DNA of 49,348 nt from Candidatus Peribacteraceae bacterium (GTDB taxonomy: Bacteria; Patescibacteriota; Gracilibacteria; Peribacterales; Peribacteraceae). The notes under the pieces were generated by a model. That model searched no databases. It was not told the origin of the DNA and saw nothing but the letters and a program-made list of their open reading frames with translations. Below are positions 23,689 to 31,369 of the stretch, piece by piece (the first letter of the stretch is position 1; each line of letters starts with the position of its first letter). Position numbers and translations under genes: made by a program. Where the stretch lies: NCBI GenBank assembly GCA_028699155.1, contig JAQVVD010000008.1, positions 1 through 49,348 on the forward strand, given 5' to 3'.

Positions 23689-24165
23689 TCAGAATGTGTG
23701 CACCAATGCCCCGTATACCGCTAGAGCGAGCGCATCGGCTGCGTCATCAGGTTTTGGTATTTCCTGCAGGTGGAGCGTGCGTGCGAGCATATCCTGTACC
23801 TGTCGCTTGTCTGCTCTGCCGTCTCCGGTAATCACGGATTTCATCTGTACTGGCGTTGGCTCGACGATGGGAATGCCGTGCTCGGCAAGCAGTTGCAGGA
23901 TCACGCCCCGCGCCTGCGCTACATCCAGCGCGCTCTTCTCATTCGCTGCAAAGAACAGTTTCTCCACCACTGCGATGTCTGGCGCGGTTTCGTTGAGCAG
24001 TGCCGAGAGGTCCTGTGCGATTTCTGCCAGGCGATGCGCCGCCCCTCCTCCAGCCTTCGTTTCGATTGTCAGCCAGTCTATGGCACGAATATCGTGTTTG
24101 GAGGATGCCTCGATACGTCCGATGCCTACAGTTGCCAGGCCGGGATCAATGCCGAGGAACTTCAT
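23689..24165 (-). CDS. ruvC: RuvC Holliday-junction resolvase
   Basis: 158 residues. RNase H-like fold with catalytic Asp7 (FLGIDPGLATVG), Glu68 (VVEKLFFAAN) and the C-terminal Asp pair 140/141 and Asp144 in KPDDAADALALA. It cleaves Holliday junctions with RuvAB; ruvAB are not in the window. TACCAT (24172-24177) lies 6 nt before the ATG on the minus strand, another apparently leaderless start. Confidence 0.95.
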   Translation of the reverse strand: MKFLGIDPGLATVGIGRIEASSKHDIRAIDWLTIETKAGGGAAHRLAEIAQDLSALLNETAPDIAVVEKLFFAANEKSALDVAQARGVILQLLAEHGIPIVEPTPVQMKSVITGDGRADKRQVQDMLARTLHLQEIPKPDDAADALALAVYGALVHTF

Positions 24166-24220
24166 GTGCGTATGGTACGGCGGAAGGAGGGAGAGGGGAA
24201 TCGGATTGCTCCTGCGTCAA

Positions 24221-24249
24221 TTGATAGAAATCCTGTTTTCTGCTATCCT
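24221..24249 (+). promoter_or_regulatory. Promoter of the FecR-like secreted protein gene
   Basis: TTGATA (24221-24226), a 17-nt spacer and TATCCT (24244-24249), 18 nt upstream of the ATG at 24268. One of the best sigma70-type matches in the window. Confidence 0.7.
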
Positions 24250-24267
24250 AAAAGGAAAACAAAAACT

Positions 24268-25893
24268 ATGGACTTTGCCCGACAGCGTACTCATCGGCAT
24301 TTCCTGGCGGCGCCCCTGTTCCTCTTTGCTATTCTGCTTCCTGTTTCCCTCAGTGCACTGCCTGGATCCCTCCTCGGGAGTTCCGCGGCGCTTGAGCAGG
24401 AGAGGCCTGTCCCATCTCTCAGTGGGACATCTGTGCAGAGCATGCCGGACGGCGTGCAGGTTCTCCTCTTCGAGGATGCGGTGCTGGATACGGCAAGTAC
24501 GGTACTTGCTGTCCGTGAAGGATCGATCCTTGTTTCAGCCGAAGGCATTGCGCGCGTTTCCGTCTCGTCTTCTATGGAGGCAATCGCTTTCAACGGGCTC
24601 TTCCATGTCAGCCGGTACGGTGATCGCGTCACTGTCGCCGCTCTTACGTCGCCTGTTCTGCTCTCGCAGAATGGCAGGAAGATGCTCATCCCCGCCGGAC
24701 GCCTCTGGCGTTCCGGCGGGATGGTTCTCCCGTCTCTGGCCGGTGGGTTGGAGCTCTGGATCGGCGCACGTAGTACCGATGCCGTTCCGCGATCGTTCCT
24801 GCGGGATCAGCTGCGCAGCAGCGCGCTGCTCCCTCCCGCATCGGATGCGTGGCTCCCTCCCTCCCGCGTTCGTGCACCGCTCCTCACATCCTCTGCCGTG
24901 CCGCGGTTCCCCGCGGCGGCGCAGCGTTTCCTGCAGGAACAGGAGGAGATTGCCCTTGGCCTCCTTCGGCATGCCGTCGAGGAGCGGGATGGATTCGCGG
25001 TGGGTCGCTTGCTTCAACAGCCTGAGTACGGCGAAGTATTCGCTGCCGATAGGGCTCAACGTGCGATCTTGCTCTTCCTTTCACGCTCCGCAGAGTTCTC
25101 CCCCGTCGCATTGCCGCTGCTCACGCACCTTTCGGCTACATCCGATCTCTGGTTGCTCTTCAGCATCCATCCACGCGTGAATACCGCTGCATGGGCGCTC
25201 ATAGAGCCGGAACTTTCTAAGGAAGATGAATTGCTGTGCTGGATGACGCTGCCCGAGGCGGATTTTCAGCCGGTTGCTTTCGATGATGTCATCCTGCGTC
25301 GTTGGATTGAACGGCTTTCTGCTTACAGCGACCTGTTGGAAGATTCGCAGGCGTTCCTCTCCCTGTTCATTCGACATACGGATGCGGCAGTTGCGCGCAT
25401 GGATGCTTCCCACTATCCGGAGCGCGCAGAGAGGCTGATTGCCGCTGTCCATGATTTCGTCCAGCCATTCCTGCCGATGCTCCCGCAGCAGTCACAAGAT
25501 ACTGTTCGTGGGTGGGAACAGCGCGGGAAGGTGCCACTGCTCTCTGTTACCTTCGGGGAGGAGGCGCAGCCCGCTTCCTCTGCGCAGACCAGAGAGCATG
25601 CACCGCAGCAATCGCCTCAGCCCGCCTCTGTACCGTCGGAGCAGGTGGAGGCGCAAGCAAAGGCGCTGCTTGCCGATGCAGGCGCGCTCTTCACCTTGCG
25701 AACGCAGGTTGCCCACGCAGGCGGTTCTCTCGTGCAGGTTCGCGGTCTTGTATTCAGCACGTCCCTGCGGGATCGCGTATTCGATTTTCTGCTGGATACC
25801 GAGCGTGGAGAAGTGCGCGGCATTTCAGAAGGGGTGCAAGCGTATCCATACGCATTGCCCTTCCAGCAGTTCGTGGCATGGGCAAGCCGTTAA
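24268..25893 (+). CDS. Secreted protein with a FecR-like N-terminal domain, hypothetical
   Basis: 541 residues. A signal peptide or anchor (HFLAAPLFLFAILLPVSLSA) is followed by a beta-rich segment at ~55-150 (VLAVREGSILVSAEG...GDRVTVAAL...KMLIPAGRLW) with the rhythm of FecR/sugar-barrel domains. Residues ~200-420 are largely helical and ~425-465 are a Gln/Pro/Ser-rich linker. A C-terminal domain (VQVRGLVFSTSLRDRVFDFLLD) follows. Nothing links it to iron signalling: there is no sigma factor or TonB receptor nearby. The chosen start follows a strong promoter; the much longer open frame upstream is antisense to ruvC. Function unknown. Confidence 0.75.
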   Translation: MDFARQRTHRHFLAAPLFLFAILLPVSLSALPGSLLGSSAALEQERPVPSLSGTSVQSMPDGVQVLLFEDAVLDTASTVLAVREGSILVSAEGIARVSVSSSMEAIAFNGLFHVSRYGDRVTVAALTSPVLLSQNGRKMLIPAGRLWRSGGMVLPSLAGGLELWIGARSTDAVPRSFLRDQLRSSALLPPASDAWLPPSRVRAPLLTSSAVPRFPAAAQRFLQEQEEIALGLLRHAVEERDGFAVGRLLQQPEYGEVFAADRAQRAILLFLSRSAEFSPVALPLLTHLSATSDLWLLFSIHPRVNTAAWALIEPELSKEDELLCWMTLPEADFQPVAFDDVILRRWIERLSAYSDLLEDSQAFLSLFIRHTDAAVARMDASHYPERAERLIAAVHDFVQPFLPMLPQQSQDTVRGWEQRGKVPLLSVTFGEEAQPASSAQTREHAPQQSPQPASVPSEQVEAQAKALLADAGALFTLRTQVAHAGGSLVQVRGLVFSTSLRDRVFDFLLDTERGEVRGISEGVQAYPYALPFQQFVAWASR

Positions 25894-26241
25894 TTACACC
25901 TTCTTCTTGCTGCTGAACGCAACTGTGAGGAGCACGAGTGCAACGATCGCATGCAGCACGTTTTCCGGTTGGCTTGTCGCGTAGTACCTGAAGATGGTTC
26001 CCTGGGCGAAGCCGAGAATTGCCAGTATGCCGAAGAGCAGGCTCGCGAGGATCAGGAACCAGCGTGCTTTGGCGTAGGAGCCGGATGCGTTGATACCGAA
26101 TATGCCGACCAGGATGTAGAGGACGTTCCCGACAGGATTCGTTTCTATGCCTATGATGTCGCTCACGAAGAATCCGGCGACGCCAGCGATGATGCCGATG
26201 GCGCTGAAAACGATAACGAGCGGTTTGAGGAGGAGGGTCAT
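25894..26241 (-). CDS. Small four-helix membrane protein (DUF4383-like)
   Basis: 115 residues with four predicted membrane helices and a basic SSKKKV tail. The segment NPVGNVLYILVGIFGINAS resembles the conserved N-x-x-HN-x-x-H-x-x-x-G-x-x-G core of DUF4383 membrane proteins, though the His residues are missing. Function unknown. It ends directly against the stop of the convergent FecR-like gene. Confidence 0.75.
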   Translation of the reverse strand: MTLLLKPLVIVFSAIGIIAGVAGFFVSDIIGIETNPVGNVLYILVGIFGINASGSYAKARWFLILASLLFGILAILGFAQGTIFRYYATSQPENVLHAIVALVLLTVAFSSKKKV

Positions 26242-26367
26242 AGTGAGTGGAGAGGAGTGAGTACGCGTATTCTACGGCTTATCTTTCCGATATTCGCTTG
26301 AATCCCCGGACGTTTCGCATTGCTGTGATTGTTTTTGTGGCTCGCCATGAGGAACTGTCGTGACGAA

Positions 26368-26444
26368 TGGTGGGCGATGGAGGACTTGAACCTCCGACCT
26401 CGACATTATCAGTGTCGCGCTCTAACCAGCTGAGCTAATCGCCC
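26368..26444 (-). tRNA. tRNA-Ile (GAU)
   Basis: A 77-nt cloverleaf with encoded CCA: acceptor GGGCGAT/ATCGCCC with discriminator A, anticodon stem CGACA/TGTCG around CTGATAA (anticodon GAU), variable loop AGGTC, and T-arm GGAGG/CCTCC around TTCAAGT. Not part of an rRNA operon here. Confidence 0.95.
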
Positions 26445-26501
26445 GCTCCCCCTATCTTACGAATTGCATAGAGACAGTCAATTTAATGCTCTACTTCCAG
26501 C

Positions 26502-26531
26502 AAAAAGGGGCGGCATTCGCCGCCCCTTTTT
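26502..26531. terminator. Bidirectional Rho-independent terminator
   Basis: AAAAAGGGGCGGC, a 4-nt loop, then GCCGCCCCTTTTT: a perfect G/C-rich stem with T-tracts on both strands. It ends the minus-strand gene at 26552; no plus-strand gene reads into it directly. Confidence 0.9.
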
Positions 26532-26551
26532 GCTTCTATGATTCTTGCAGC

Positions 26552-27214
26552 TTACTCGGCACTTTCACTGGAACTCGAGGAAGAGCTTGCACTGCTTTCT
26601 TCACTGGAACTTTCTGAAGAGGAGCTTCCACTCGTATCTTCTTCCTCTTCTTCTGCCTCTTCTTCTATGTCCTCCCACCAAGGGCTGAATTGAATGCGAT
26701 CTTCCTGGTTTTGACGAAGAAGCCGTCGTCTCTCTTCCCGTTGCAACACGGCGTTCTGCCTGGAAATTCTGGAGGCGCTCCTCTGGTTCTCTAGCAGTGT
26801 CGCCCGTTGTGTGCGTACCTGTTCAAGGAATGCGCGCTGTTCCTCCCGCCTTTGTTCCATGATGGAGCGACGTTGTGTTTGCGCCGCCCTGACTGCTGTC
26901 TGGCGTTCCTCCGCCGATGTCGCATTCTGGAGAGCTTCTTGCGTTGTTCCCTGCAACGCTTCACGGCTCTTGCGCCACTGTGCTCTGAGTTGGGAGTACG
27001 TCATCTGCTGCTCTTCCTGCGTTGTGCGGCGTGCCGCACGGTACTCTGTCTGCAGGCTCTGTCTCTGCATTCTGGATGCTTTATCCAGGCAGCGCGCCTG
27101 TTCGCGTTCCGGCAACCCGACGCACAGGTCGTTGGTTTCTGCTGCCACTGCGGGCGCAGCCATGAAGAGAATTGATGATGCAGCGATTGCTGCAGAGAGG
27201 ACTTTCATGCGCAT
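26552..27214 (-). CDS. Secreted coiled-coil protein with a Ser/Glu-rich tail
   Basis: About 220 residues. A standard signal peptide is cleaved near PAVAA-ETND. The mature N-terminus has two Cys (LCVGLPEREQARCLDK). Residues ~50-155 are a continuous Arg/Gln/Glu-rich helix predicted to be a coiled coil. The C-terminus is an acidic stretch (about 12 of 15 residues Glu) and a long Ser/Glu run of ~30 residues. The composition suggests an extracytoplasmic, possibly wall-associated spacer. Start at MRMKVLSAA; MKV two codons later is equally possible. A strong terminator follows. Confidence 0.72.
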   Translation of the reverse strand: MRMKVLSAAIAASSILFMAAPAVAAETNDLCVGLPEREQARCLDKASRMQRQSLQTEYRAARRTTQEEQQMTYSQLRAQWRKSREALQGTTQEALQNATSAEERQTAVRAAQTQRRSIMEQRREEQRAFLEQVRTQRATLLENQRSASRISRQNAVLQREERRRLLRQNQEDRIQFSPWWEDIEEEAEEEEEDTSGSSSSESSSEESSASSSSSSSESAE

Positions 27215-27288
27215 ACGATGATGGGGAAAGGGTGCGAGTCTGCATTCTAGCAGTCGCATTCGGCAATCTGTCTTGCTTGCTCCGGTAA

Positions 27289-28221
27289 CTATTTCTTCTT
27301 GTAAATTTCCGTCACGCTCTCTCCGCGCTCGATGTGGTTGATCACTTCCGCGAGCATGGGGGCAATCGGCAGGACGGTGAGAGCCGTGAGCGCCTTCGCA
27401 TTCAGAGGGGTGCTGTCTGTGACCACCACTTCCGTGAAGGCGGCTTTCTGCAGGTTTTCTATCGCATTGCCAGAGAAGACAGCGTGCGTTGCCGCCGCGT
27501 ACATCTCCTCATTCGCACCGTGTTGCATGAGGACGTTCTTCGAGGAGAGCAGACTGCCGGCGGTGTCGATCATGTCATCGAACAGAATGCAGATCTTTCC
27601 CTCGATTTCTCCTACGATTTCCATGGTTTCCACTTCCTGGTGTTTCGGTCGCGTCTTATTCAGGATTGCGAGCTCTGCGCCGATCATGTCTGCGAACTTC
27701 TTGGCGCGTTTTGCTCCTCCTGCATCGGGCGAGACCACTATGGGATTCTTCAGCTTCTTCTTCAGGAAGTATTCCGCGAAGATGGCGCGGGCATCCAGCA
27801 CATCCACCGGGATGGAGAAGAACCCCTGGATCTGGCTGGAGTGCAGGTCCAGCGTGATGACGTGGTTCGCTCCCGCTTCCTCCAGCAGGTGTGCGACGAG
27901 TTTGGCGGAAATGGGTTCGCGCGGTTCCGCTACCCTGTCCTGGCGCGCGTAAGGGAAGTGCGGGATTATCACGTGTATCGACTGCGCGAAACTCAGCTTT
28001 GCCGCCTGGCAGATCAGGAAGAGTTGCATGAGGTCCTTATCCGGTTCCTGCGTGGATGTTTGCAGGATAAAGACGGATTTTCCACGGATGGATTCTCCGA
28101 ACTTCGCGTACTGCTCTCCGCAGCTGAACTGCTTGAGCAGCAGCTTGCCAAGGGAGACGTTCAGCACTTTCGCAAGCGACTGTGCGAGCGCCGGGTGGGA
28201 TGATCCTGCGAAAAGTTGCAT
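27289..28221 (-). CDS. prs: Ribose-phosphate pyrophosphokinase (PRPP synthetase)
   Basis: 310 residues, normal length. Makes PRPP from ribose 5-phosphate and ATP for nucleotide, His and Trp synthesis. Visible motifs: LFAGSSHPALAQ at the N-terminus, HFPYARQDR (flexible loop, Arg-x-Asp-Arg), ITLDLHSSQIQGFF, VVSPDAGGAKRAKKFA and the PRPP-binding loop ILFDDMIDTAGSL. The start at 28221 fits the family N-terminus and lies 7 nt from a TATAGT box. It shares a palindromic promoter element with the divergent PRC-barrel gene. Confidence 0.95.
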   Translation of the reverse strand: MQLFAGSSHPALAQSLAKVLNVSLGKLLLKQFSCGEQYAKFGESIRGKSVFILQTSTQEPDKDLMQLFLICQAAKLSFAQSIHVIIPHFPYARQDRVAEPREPISAKLVAHLLEEAGANHVITLDLHSSQIQGFFSIPVDVLDARAIFAEYFLKKKLKNPIVVSPDAGGAKRAKKFADMIGAELAILNKTRPKHQEVETMEIVGEIEGKICILFDDMIDTAGSLLSSKNVLMQHGANEEMYAAATHAVFSGNAIENLQKAAFTEVVVTDSTPLNAKALTALTVLPIAPMLAEVINHIERGESVTEIYKKK

Positions 28222-28243
28222 CTTCTGTACTATAGTGTAGCAG
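28222..28243. promoter_or_regulatory. Symmetric divergent promoter for prs and the PRC-barrel gene
   Basis: The 22 bases between two divergent ATGs centre on the perfect palindrome ACTATAGT (28229-28236). Read on either strand it gives a TATAGT -10 box exactly 7 nt from the ATG of that strand's gene. No good -35 hexamer is visible on either side. Confidence 0.65.
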
Positions 28244-28801
28244 ATGCGGGTCCGTTTCTCTACTTCCAAAGGCATGAATGTCGTATGCGATAGCACGAGC
28301 GAGATCCTCGGTCAGATTGCCGGCATCCTCATTCACCCGGATACGGGGGGCGTGGAGGGGTTCTTCCTTGCGACAGTTGTGCCAATGTCCGGTACGCCTT
28401 TCCTCTCTGCCCTCGATATCATCCGGTGGGGGACGCACGTGCACGTACGCGATGCAGACGCCGTGTTTCCTGCGGAAGAGCGCATACGCCTGCAGCCGCT
28501 CCTGGAAGACCGCCGTACTGTGCTGAACCAGCGCGTACGTACGGAGGGCGGACGCTCGCTTGGCGTATGCCGGGACGTGCAGTTCCACTCCGATTCTATG
28601 CGGTGCGAGTGGCTGTTCCCGCGCCGCTGGTGGCGTTGGGCTGTGCCCCTGCCGTTCTCCGACGTGGTGGAAGTGCGGCCGGATGCCATCATCGTGCGCG
28701 ATCCCAAGCCGCCGGTACAGGAAACAGTGCAGGAGCCTCAGGAGAATTCCATCGATCTCCTCCAGCCGGTTCCGGGGATCGGCGGCGTACCCGAGAGCTA
28801 A
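28244..28801 (+). CDS. PRC-barrel domain protein
   Basis: 185 residues. Two PRC-barrel-like halves, each starting with a strand, a Gly turn and an I/V-x-x-V/I-x-x-D/H pattern: STSEILGQIAGILIHPDTG (residues ~17-35) and TEGGRSLGVCRDVQFHSDS (~98-116). A Gln/Pro/Glu-rich tail follows. PRC barrels bind RNA or protein partners in ribosome maturation (RimM), photosynthetic reaction centres and stress proteins; no specific partner can be named. The ATG lies 7 nt after TATAGT. A terminator directly follows the stop. Confidence 0.82.
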   Translation: MRVRFSTSKGMNVVCDSTSEILGQIAGILIHPDTGGVEGFFLATVVPMSGTPFLSALDIIRWGTHVHVRDADAVFPAEERIRLQPLLEDRRTVLNQRVRTEGGRSLGVCRDVQFHSDSMRCEWLFPRRWWRWAVPLPFSDVVEVRPDAIIVRDPKPPVQETVQEPQENSIDLLQPVPGIGGVPES

Positions 28802-28828
28802 AAAACCCTTCTCCATGAGAAGGGTTTT
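28802..28828. terminator. Bidirectional Rho-independent terminator
   Basis: AAAACCCTTCTC, a 3-nt loop, then GAGAAGGGTTTT, a 12-bp stem ending in Ts on both strands. It separates the converging PRC-barrel and pilin-like genes. Confidence 0.9.
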
Positions 28829-28854
28829 TAAGAACGAATTGAAGGAGCTTCTTC

Positions 28855-29205
28855 TTAATTGCCGAAGTTGTCGGCGACCCAGTTCACGATTGCTCCCGCA
28901 AGGAGGATGACAATCAGACCGATGACGGCGTAGAGGATCGCGTTCCTCGCCTTCTCACGCTGACCTTCGTCTGCGCCGCCGACGATCAGGCGGATGCCTG
29001 CGATCACAATGACGAGCACCGCGATGATGCCGAGGAAGGTCAGGATATTCTCGATCACGCTGGCGAGAGCTTCGTGAATGTCGCCACCGCCGCCTGTGTC
29101 CGGGATTTCACCCAAGTCGACAGCGAGGGCATTCTGTACGCTGATAATAGAGAGAAGCACGCCGTTCGACAGCCATGCGGCGCATCGTGTGAGAGAAGGT
29201 TTCAT
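28855..29205 (-). CDS. VirB2/TrbC-like T4SS pilin-family protein
   Basis: 116 residues. N-terminal signal helix, a Gly-rich linker (DTGGGGDIHEA), then two hydrophobic helices (~55-75 and ~90-110) separated by a short positive loop GADEGQREKARN, ending GAIVNWVADNFGN. This is the layout of VirB2/TrbC pilins and of the T4SS-pilin family that I know from CPR genomes. No VirB4/VirD4 or other conjugation gene is in the window, so a role in secretion or uptake is only possible. The upstream gene encodes another membrane protein, with a 149-base gap. Confidence 0.75.
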   Translation of the reverse strand: MKPSLTRCAAWLSNGVLLSIISVQNALAVDLGEIPDTGGGGDIHEALASVIENILTFLGIIAVLVIVIAGIRLIVGGADEGQREKARNAILYAVIGLIVILLAGAIVNWVADNFGN

Positions 29206-29354
29206 AGAAGAGTGGGCGAAAAATTCAATCCCTATTGTTACGCGTACCGTTCATTGTTTGCAAGCTGCTCTCCTTCCTGTCGGCACATTGGAACTTGACT
29301 GATAAAATAAATCATATCCTTCTTCTATAAAATGCGCCGTTTTATCGATGGCAT

Positions 29355-29918
29355 CTACTCTCTGCCTCCGTTGCTCACGATGCCGACACCAATCAATAGG
29401 AGGGCGGGCAGGACGAACCACAGGTTCTGGTACAGGATCATGATCTGCATCAGATTGCTCTGTTGGATGATGGGAGAGAGGATTGCTGCCTGTGCCAGCT
29501 GGGCATCGAGCAACGGGGCGCCGGCGATGAATGTGATGAGCGTCGTGAGCAGCAGCCCCGCGGTGGCGAAGCCGAATACGCCGGTCAGCACCGTGTTCAC
29601 CAGGTTGTTATCGTCGTTCCCGTACTCTACGTCGAATCCGCCCCGGATGGCGAGCAGGATGATGGTTGCGATGAAGATCACGAGCTTGGTGCTGTCGAGA
29701 ATGGAGATATCAATGGAGAGGCCGAAGGACGAAAGGAGCGACGCCGAACTATCAGACAGTTGTTCCAGGAGGTTCCCCGCCGCCATGCCTGCGACGATTG
29801 CAATGTAGGTGAAGACGATGATTTTGACCGCCTCGTGTTTGCCGATGATGAAGCTGTAGCTCATCACGATGCCGAAGAAGACGATCACGAAGAGATCCCA
29901 GCTTAAGGTGAGGTCCAT
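29355..29918 (-). CDS. Polytopic membrane protein, hypothetical
   Basis: 187 residues with five or so membrane helices (DLFVIVFFGIVMSYSFIIG, IVFTYIAIVAGMAAGNLL, LVIFIATIILLAIRGG, VLTGVFGFATAGLLLTTLI, LWFVLPALLLIGVGI). The arrangement recalls CvpA/colicin V-production-like proteins but without a firm motif. The start at 29918 (MDLTLSW) is preferred to 29930 because TATGCT lies 7 nt upstream. The same-strand neighbour downstream is the pilin-like gene, so they may act together; that is inference. Confidence 0.7.
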   Translation of the reverse strand: MDLTLSWDLFVIVFFGIVMSYSFIIGKHEAVKIIVFTYIAIVAGMAAGNLLEQLSDSSASLLSSFGLSIDISILDSTKLVIFIATIILLAIRGGFDVEYGNDDNNLVNTVLTGVFGFATAGLLLTTLITFIAGAPLLDAQLAQAAILSPIIQQSNLMQIMILYQNLWFVLPALLLIGVGIVSNGGRE

Positions 29919-29993
29919 GGCGGGAAGCATACTACAGGAATTCGTTTTTGGAGTGTTTCCCCCATGGCGTTGTTGGATTGTTATATTGTTTAA

Positions 29994-30021
29994 TTGTTCT
30001 CTTATTCCATTTTGCTACAGT
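29994..30021 (+). promoter_or_regulatory. truB promoter
   Basis: TTGTTC (29994-29999), a 16-nt spacer and TACAGT (30016-30021), 6 nt before the GTG start of truB. Confidence 0.55.
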
Positions 30022-30027
30022 GGTGCC

Positions 30028-30888
30028 GTGAAACACGGTTTCCTCCTCATTGATAAGCCCGTCGGCGTGACGAGCCATGATGTTGTGGCGCAGGTGCGTC
30101 GGGTGCTCTCCGAACGGAAGATCGGGCACCTGGGCACGCTGGATCCCGCAGCTTCCGGCCTGCTAGTGCTCGCAGTGGGCGTGAAGGCGCTCAAGGTCGT
30201 GGAATTCTTCCATGACCTTTCCAAGGAGTACGTGGCGACGGTGCGATTTGGCGCAATCAGTACCACGTATGATCGGGAGGGCGTGGTGGAGGAGGTGGTC
30301 CCAAAGCCGGGGTGGGTCGTTCCTGACGCTGTGCAGGTTGCGAATCTGCTCCGTTCCCATTTCATCGGCGAGATACAGCAGGTGCCTCCTGCGTACTCTG
30401 CCGTGCACGTTGGGGGAGAGCGCGCGTACGACCGCGCGCGCAGGGGGCAGCCGGTAGTGCTGCAGCCTCGCACGGTGCAGATCACCGAATGCGAGATCCT
30501 CTCTTACGAGTACCCTTCTCTTTCCCTGGGAGTTTCCTGCAGCAGCGGCACATACATTCGTTCGCTGGCGCACGACCTGGGGCAGAAGCTCCGTTGCGGC
30601 GCGTACCTGGAGGCGTTGCGCCGTACCAAGGTAGGGGAGTGGTCCGTGGATTTCGCCGTGCCGCCGGATGCGGCGGGGTGGTCGTTCGTCGTTCCGCTCA
30701 AAGAGGCGATGGCAATATTCGACAGCGTAGAGCTCACGCCCGAGGAGGCGGAGAACGTGCGACATGGTCGTAATATCCAACGCGAAGTGAAACCCGATAC
30801 CTTCGGGTGGTTCAACGGCGCGCCGCTCGCCGTGCTCGTTCCCGCCAGGGACGGCACGCGTATGGCGCATGCGAGAAAGGTGCTGTAA
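30028..30888 (+). CDS. truB: tRNA pseudouridine-55 synthase
   Basis: 286 residues. Makes pseudouridine 55 in the T-loop of tRNAs. Motif I is HGFLLIDKPVGVTSHDV; the catalytic Asp is in KIGHLGTLDPAASGLL; further family segments are KEYVATVRFG, PPAYSAVHVGGERAYDRAR and CSSGTYIRSLAHDLG. The C-terminal PUA-like part (ELTPEEAENVRHGRNI) is present. The start is GTG at 30028: it matches the family N-terminus, no ATG lies in frame nearby, and TACAGT sits 6 nt upstream. Confidence 0.95.
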   Translation: MKHGFLLIDKPVGVTSHDVVAQVRRVLSERKIGHLGTLDPAASGLLVLAVGVKALKVVEFFHDLSKEYVATVRFGAISTTYDREGVVEEVVPKPGWVVPDAVQVANLLRSHFIGEIQQVPPAYSAVHVGGERAYDRARRGQPVVLQPRTVQITECEILSYEYPSLSLGVSCSSGTYIRSLAHDLGQKLRCGAYLEALRRTKVGEWSVDFAVPPDAAGWSFVVPLKEAMAIFDSVELTPEEAENVRHGRNIQREVKPDTFGWFNGAPLAVLVPARDGTRMAHARKVL

Positions 30889-30932
30889 CTTTCTTGGCAT
30901 GCTGCGGCGGGGTGAGTAAGATTCCCGTACTT

Positions 30933-31007
30933 GGGTCAGTAGCTCAGTGGTAGAGCAGGAGACTCTTAATCTCTTGGCCGTGGGTTCGATCCCCACCTGA
31001 CCCACCA
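30933..31007 (+). tRNA. tRNA-Lys (CUU)
   Basis: A 75-nt cloverleaf with encoded CCA: acceptor GGGTCAG/CTGACCC with discriminator A, anticodon stem GGAGA/TCTCT with one G-U pair, loop CTCTTAA (anticodon CUU), and T-arm GTGGG/CCCAC around TTCGATC. Confidence 0.95.
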
Positions 31008-31127
31008 TCCGTTTCCGTTAGCCGCGGCTGACTACGCCGCGATTGGTGGTTCCTCATGGCGAGTCGGTTGACTCGCACACGGTTGGTGCTAGCATCCATC
31101 TCCTTTTTGCCTTTCCAACATCTTCTC

Positions 31128-31343
31128 ATGAAGCAGTCTCTCTCCCTCGGAGGTTCCTGTCCGCTGGATTTGCCGGTTGGCAACGTCACACGAGCTATTC
31201 AGGCGAAAACAGGAGAAGAGGTGACTATCAAAGCGGTTGACGGGCAGTGCCATGTATCCGGGTATGTTGCAGAGCGGCACATCTCTTCCATACGCGCCTG
31301 CTTAGAAGAATCGGGTGTTATTTTTCCGGTGGAAGAGTCCTAA
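31128..31343 (+). CDS. Small protein, hypothetical
   Basis: 71 residues, no signal peptide. The sequence is balanced, with GNVTRAIQAKTGEEVTIKAVD and a helix AERHISSIRACLEESG near the C-terminus, so it may fold as a small alpha/beta domain. No family recognised and no clear ribosome binding site or -10 box. It lies just downstream of tRNA-Lys and converges with the half-glycosyltransferase gene. Confidence 0.45.
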   Translation: MKQSLSLGGSCPLDLPVGNVTRAIQAKTGEEVTIKAVDGQCHVSGYVAERHISSIRACLEESGVIFPVEES

Positions 31344-31369
31344 GAAGGAGCACCACATATTCCATGCTC

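Noticed and set aside
23770-24267. Upstream extension of the FecR-like gene to 23770
   Set aside because: It overlaps ruvC antisense, and a strong promoter (24221-24249) and signal peptide support the ATG at 24268.
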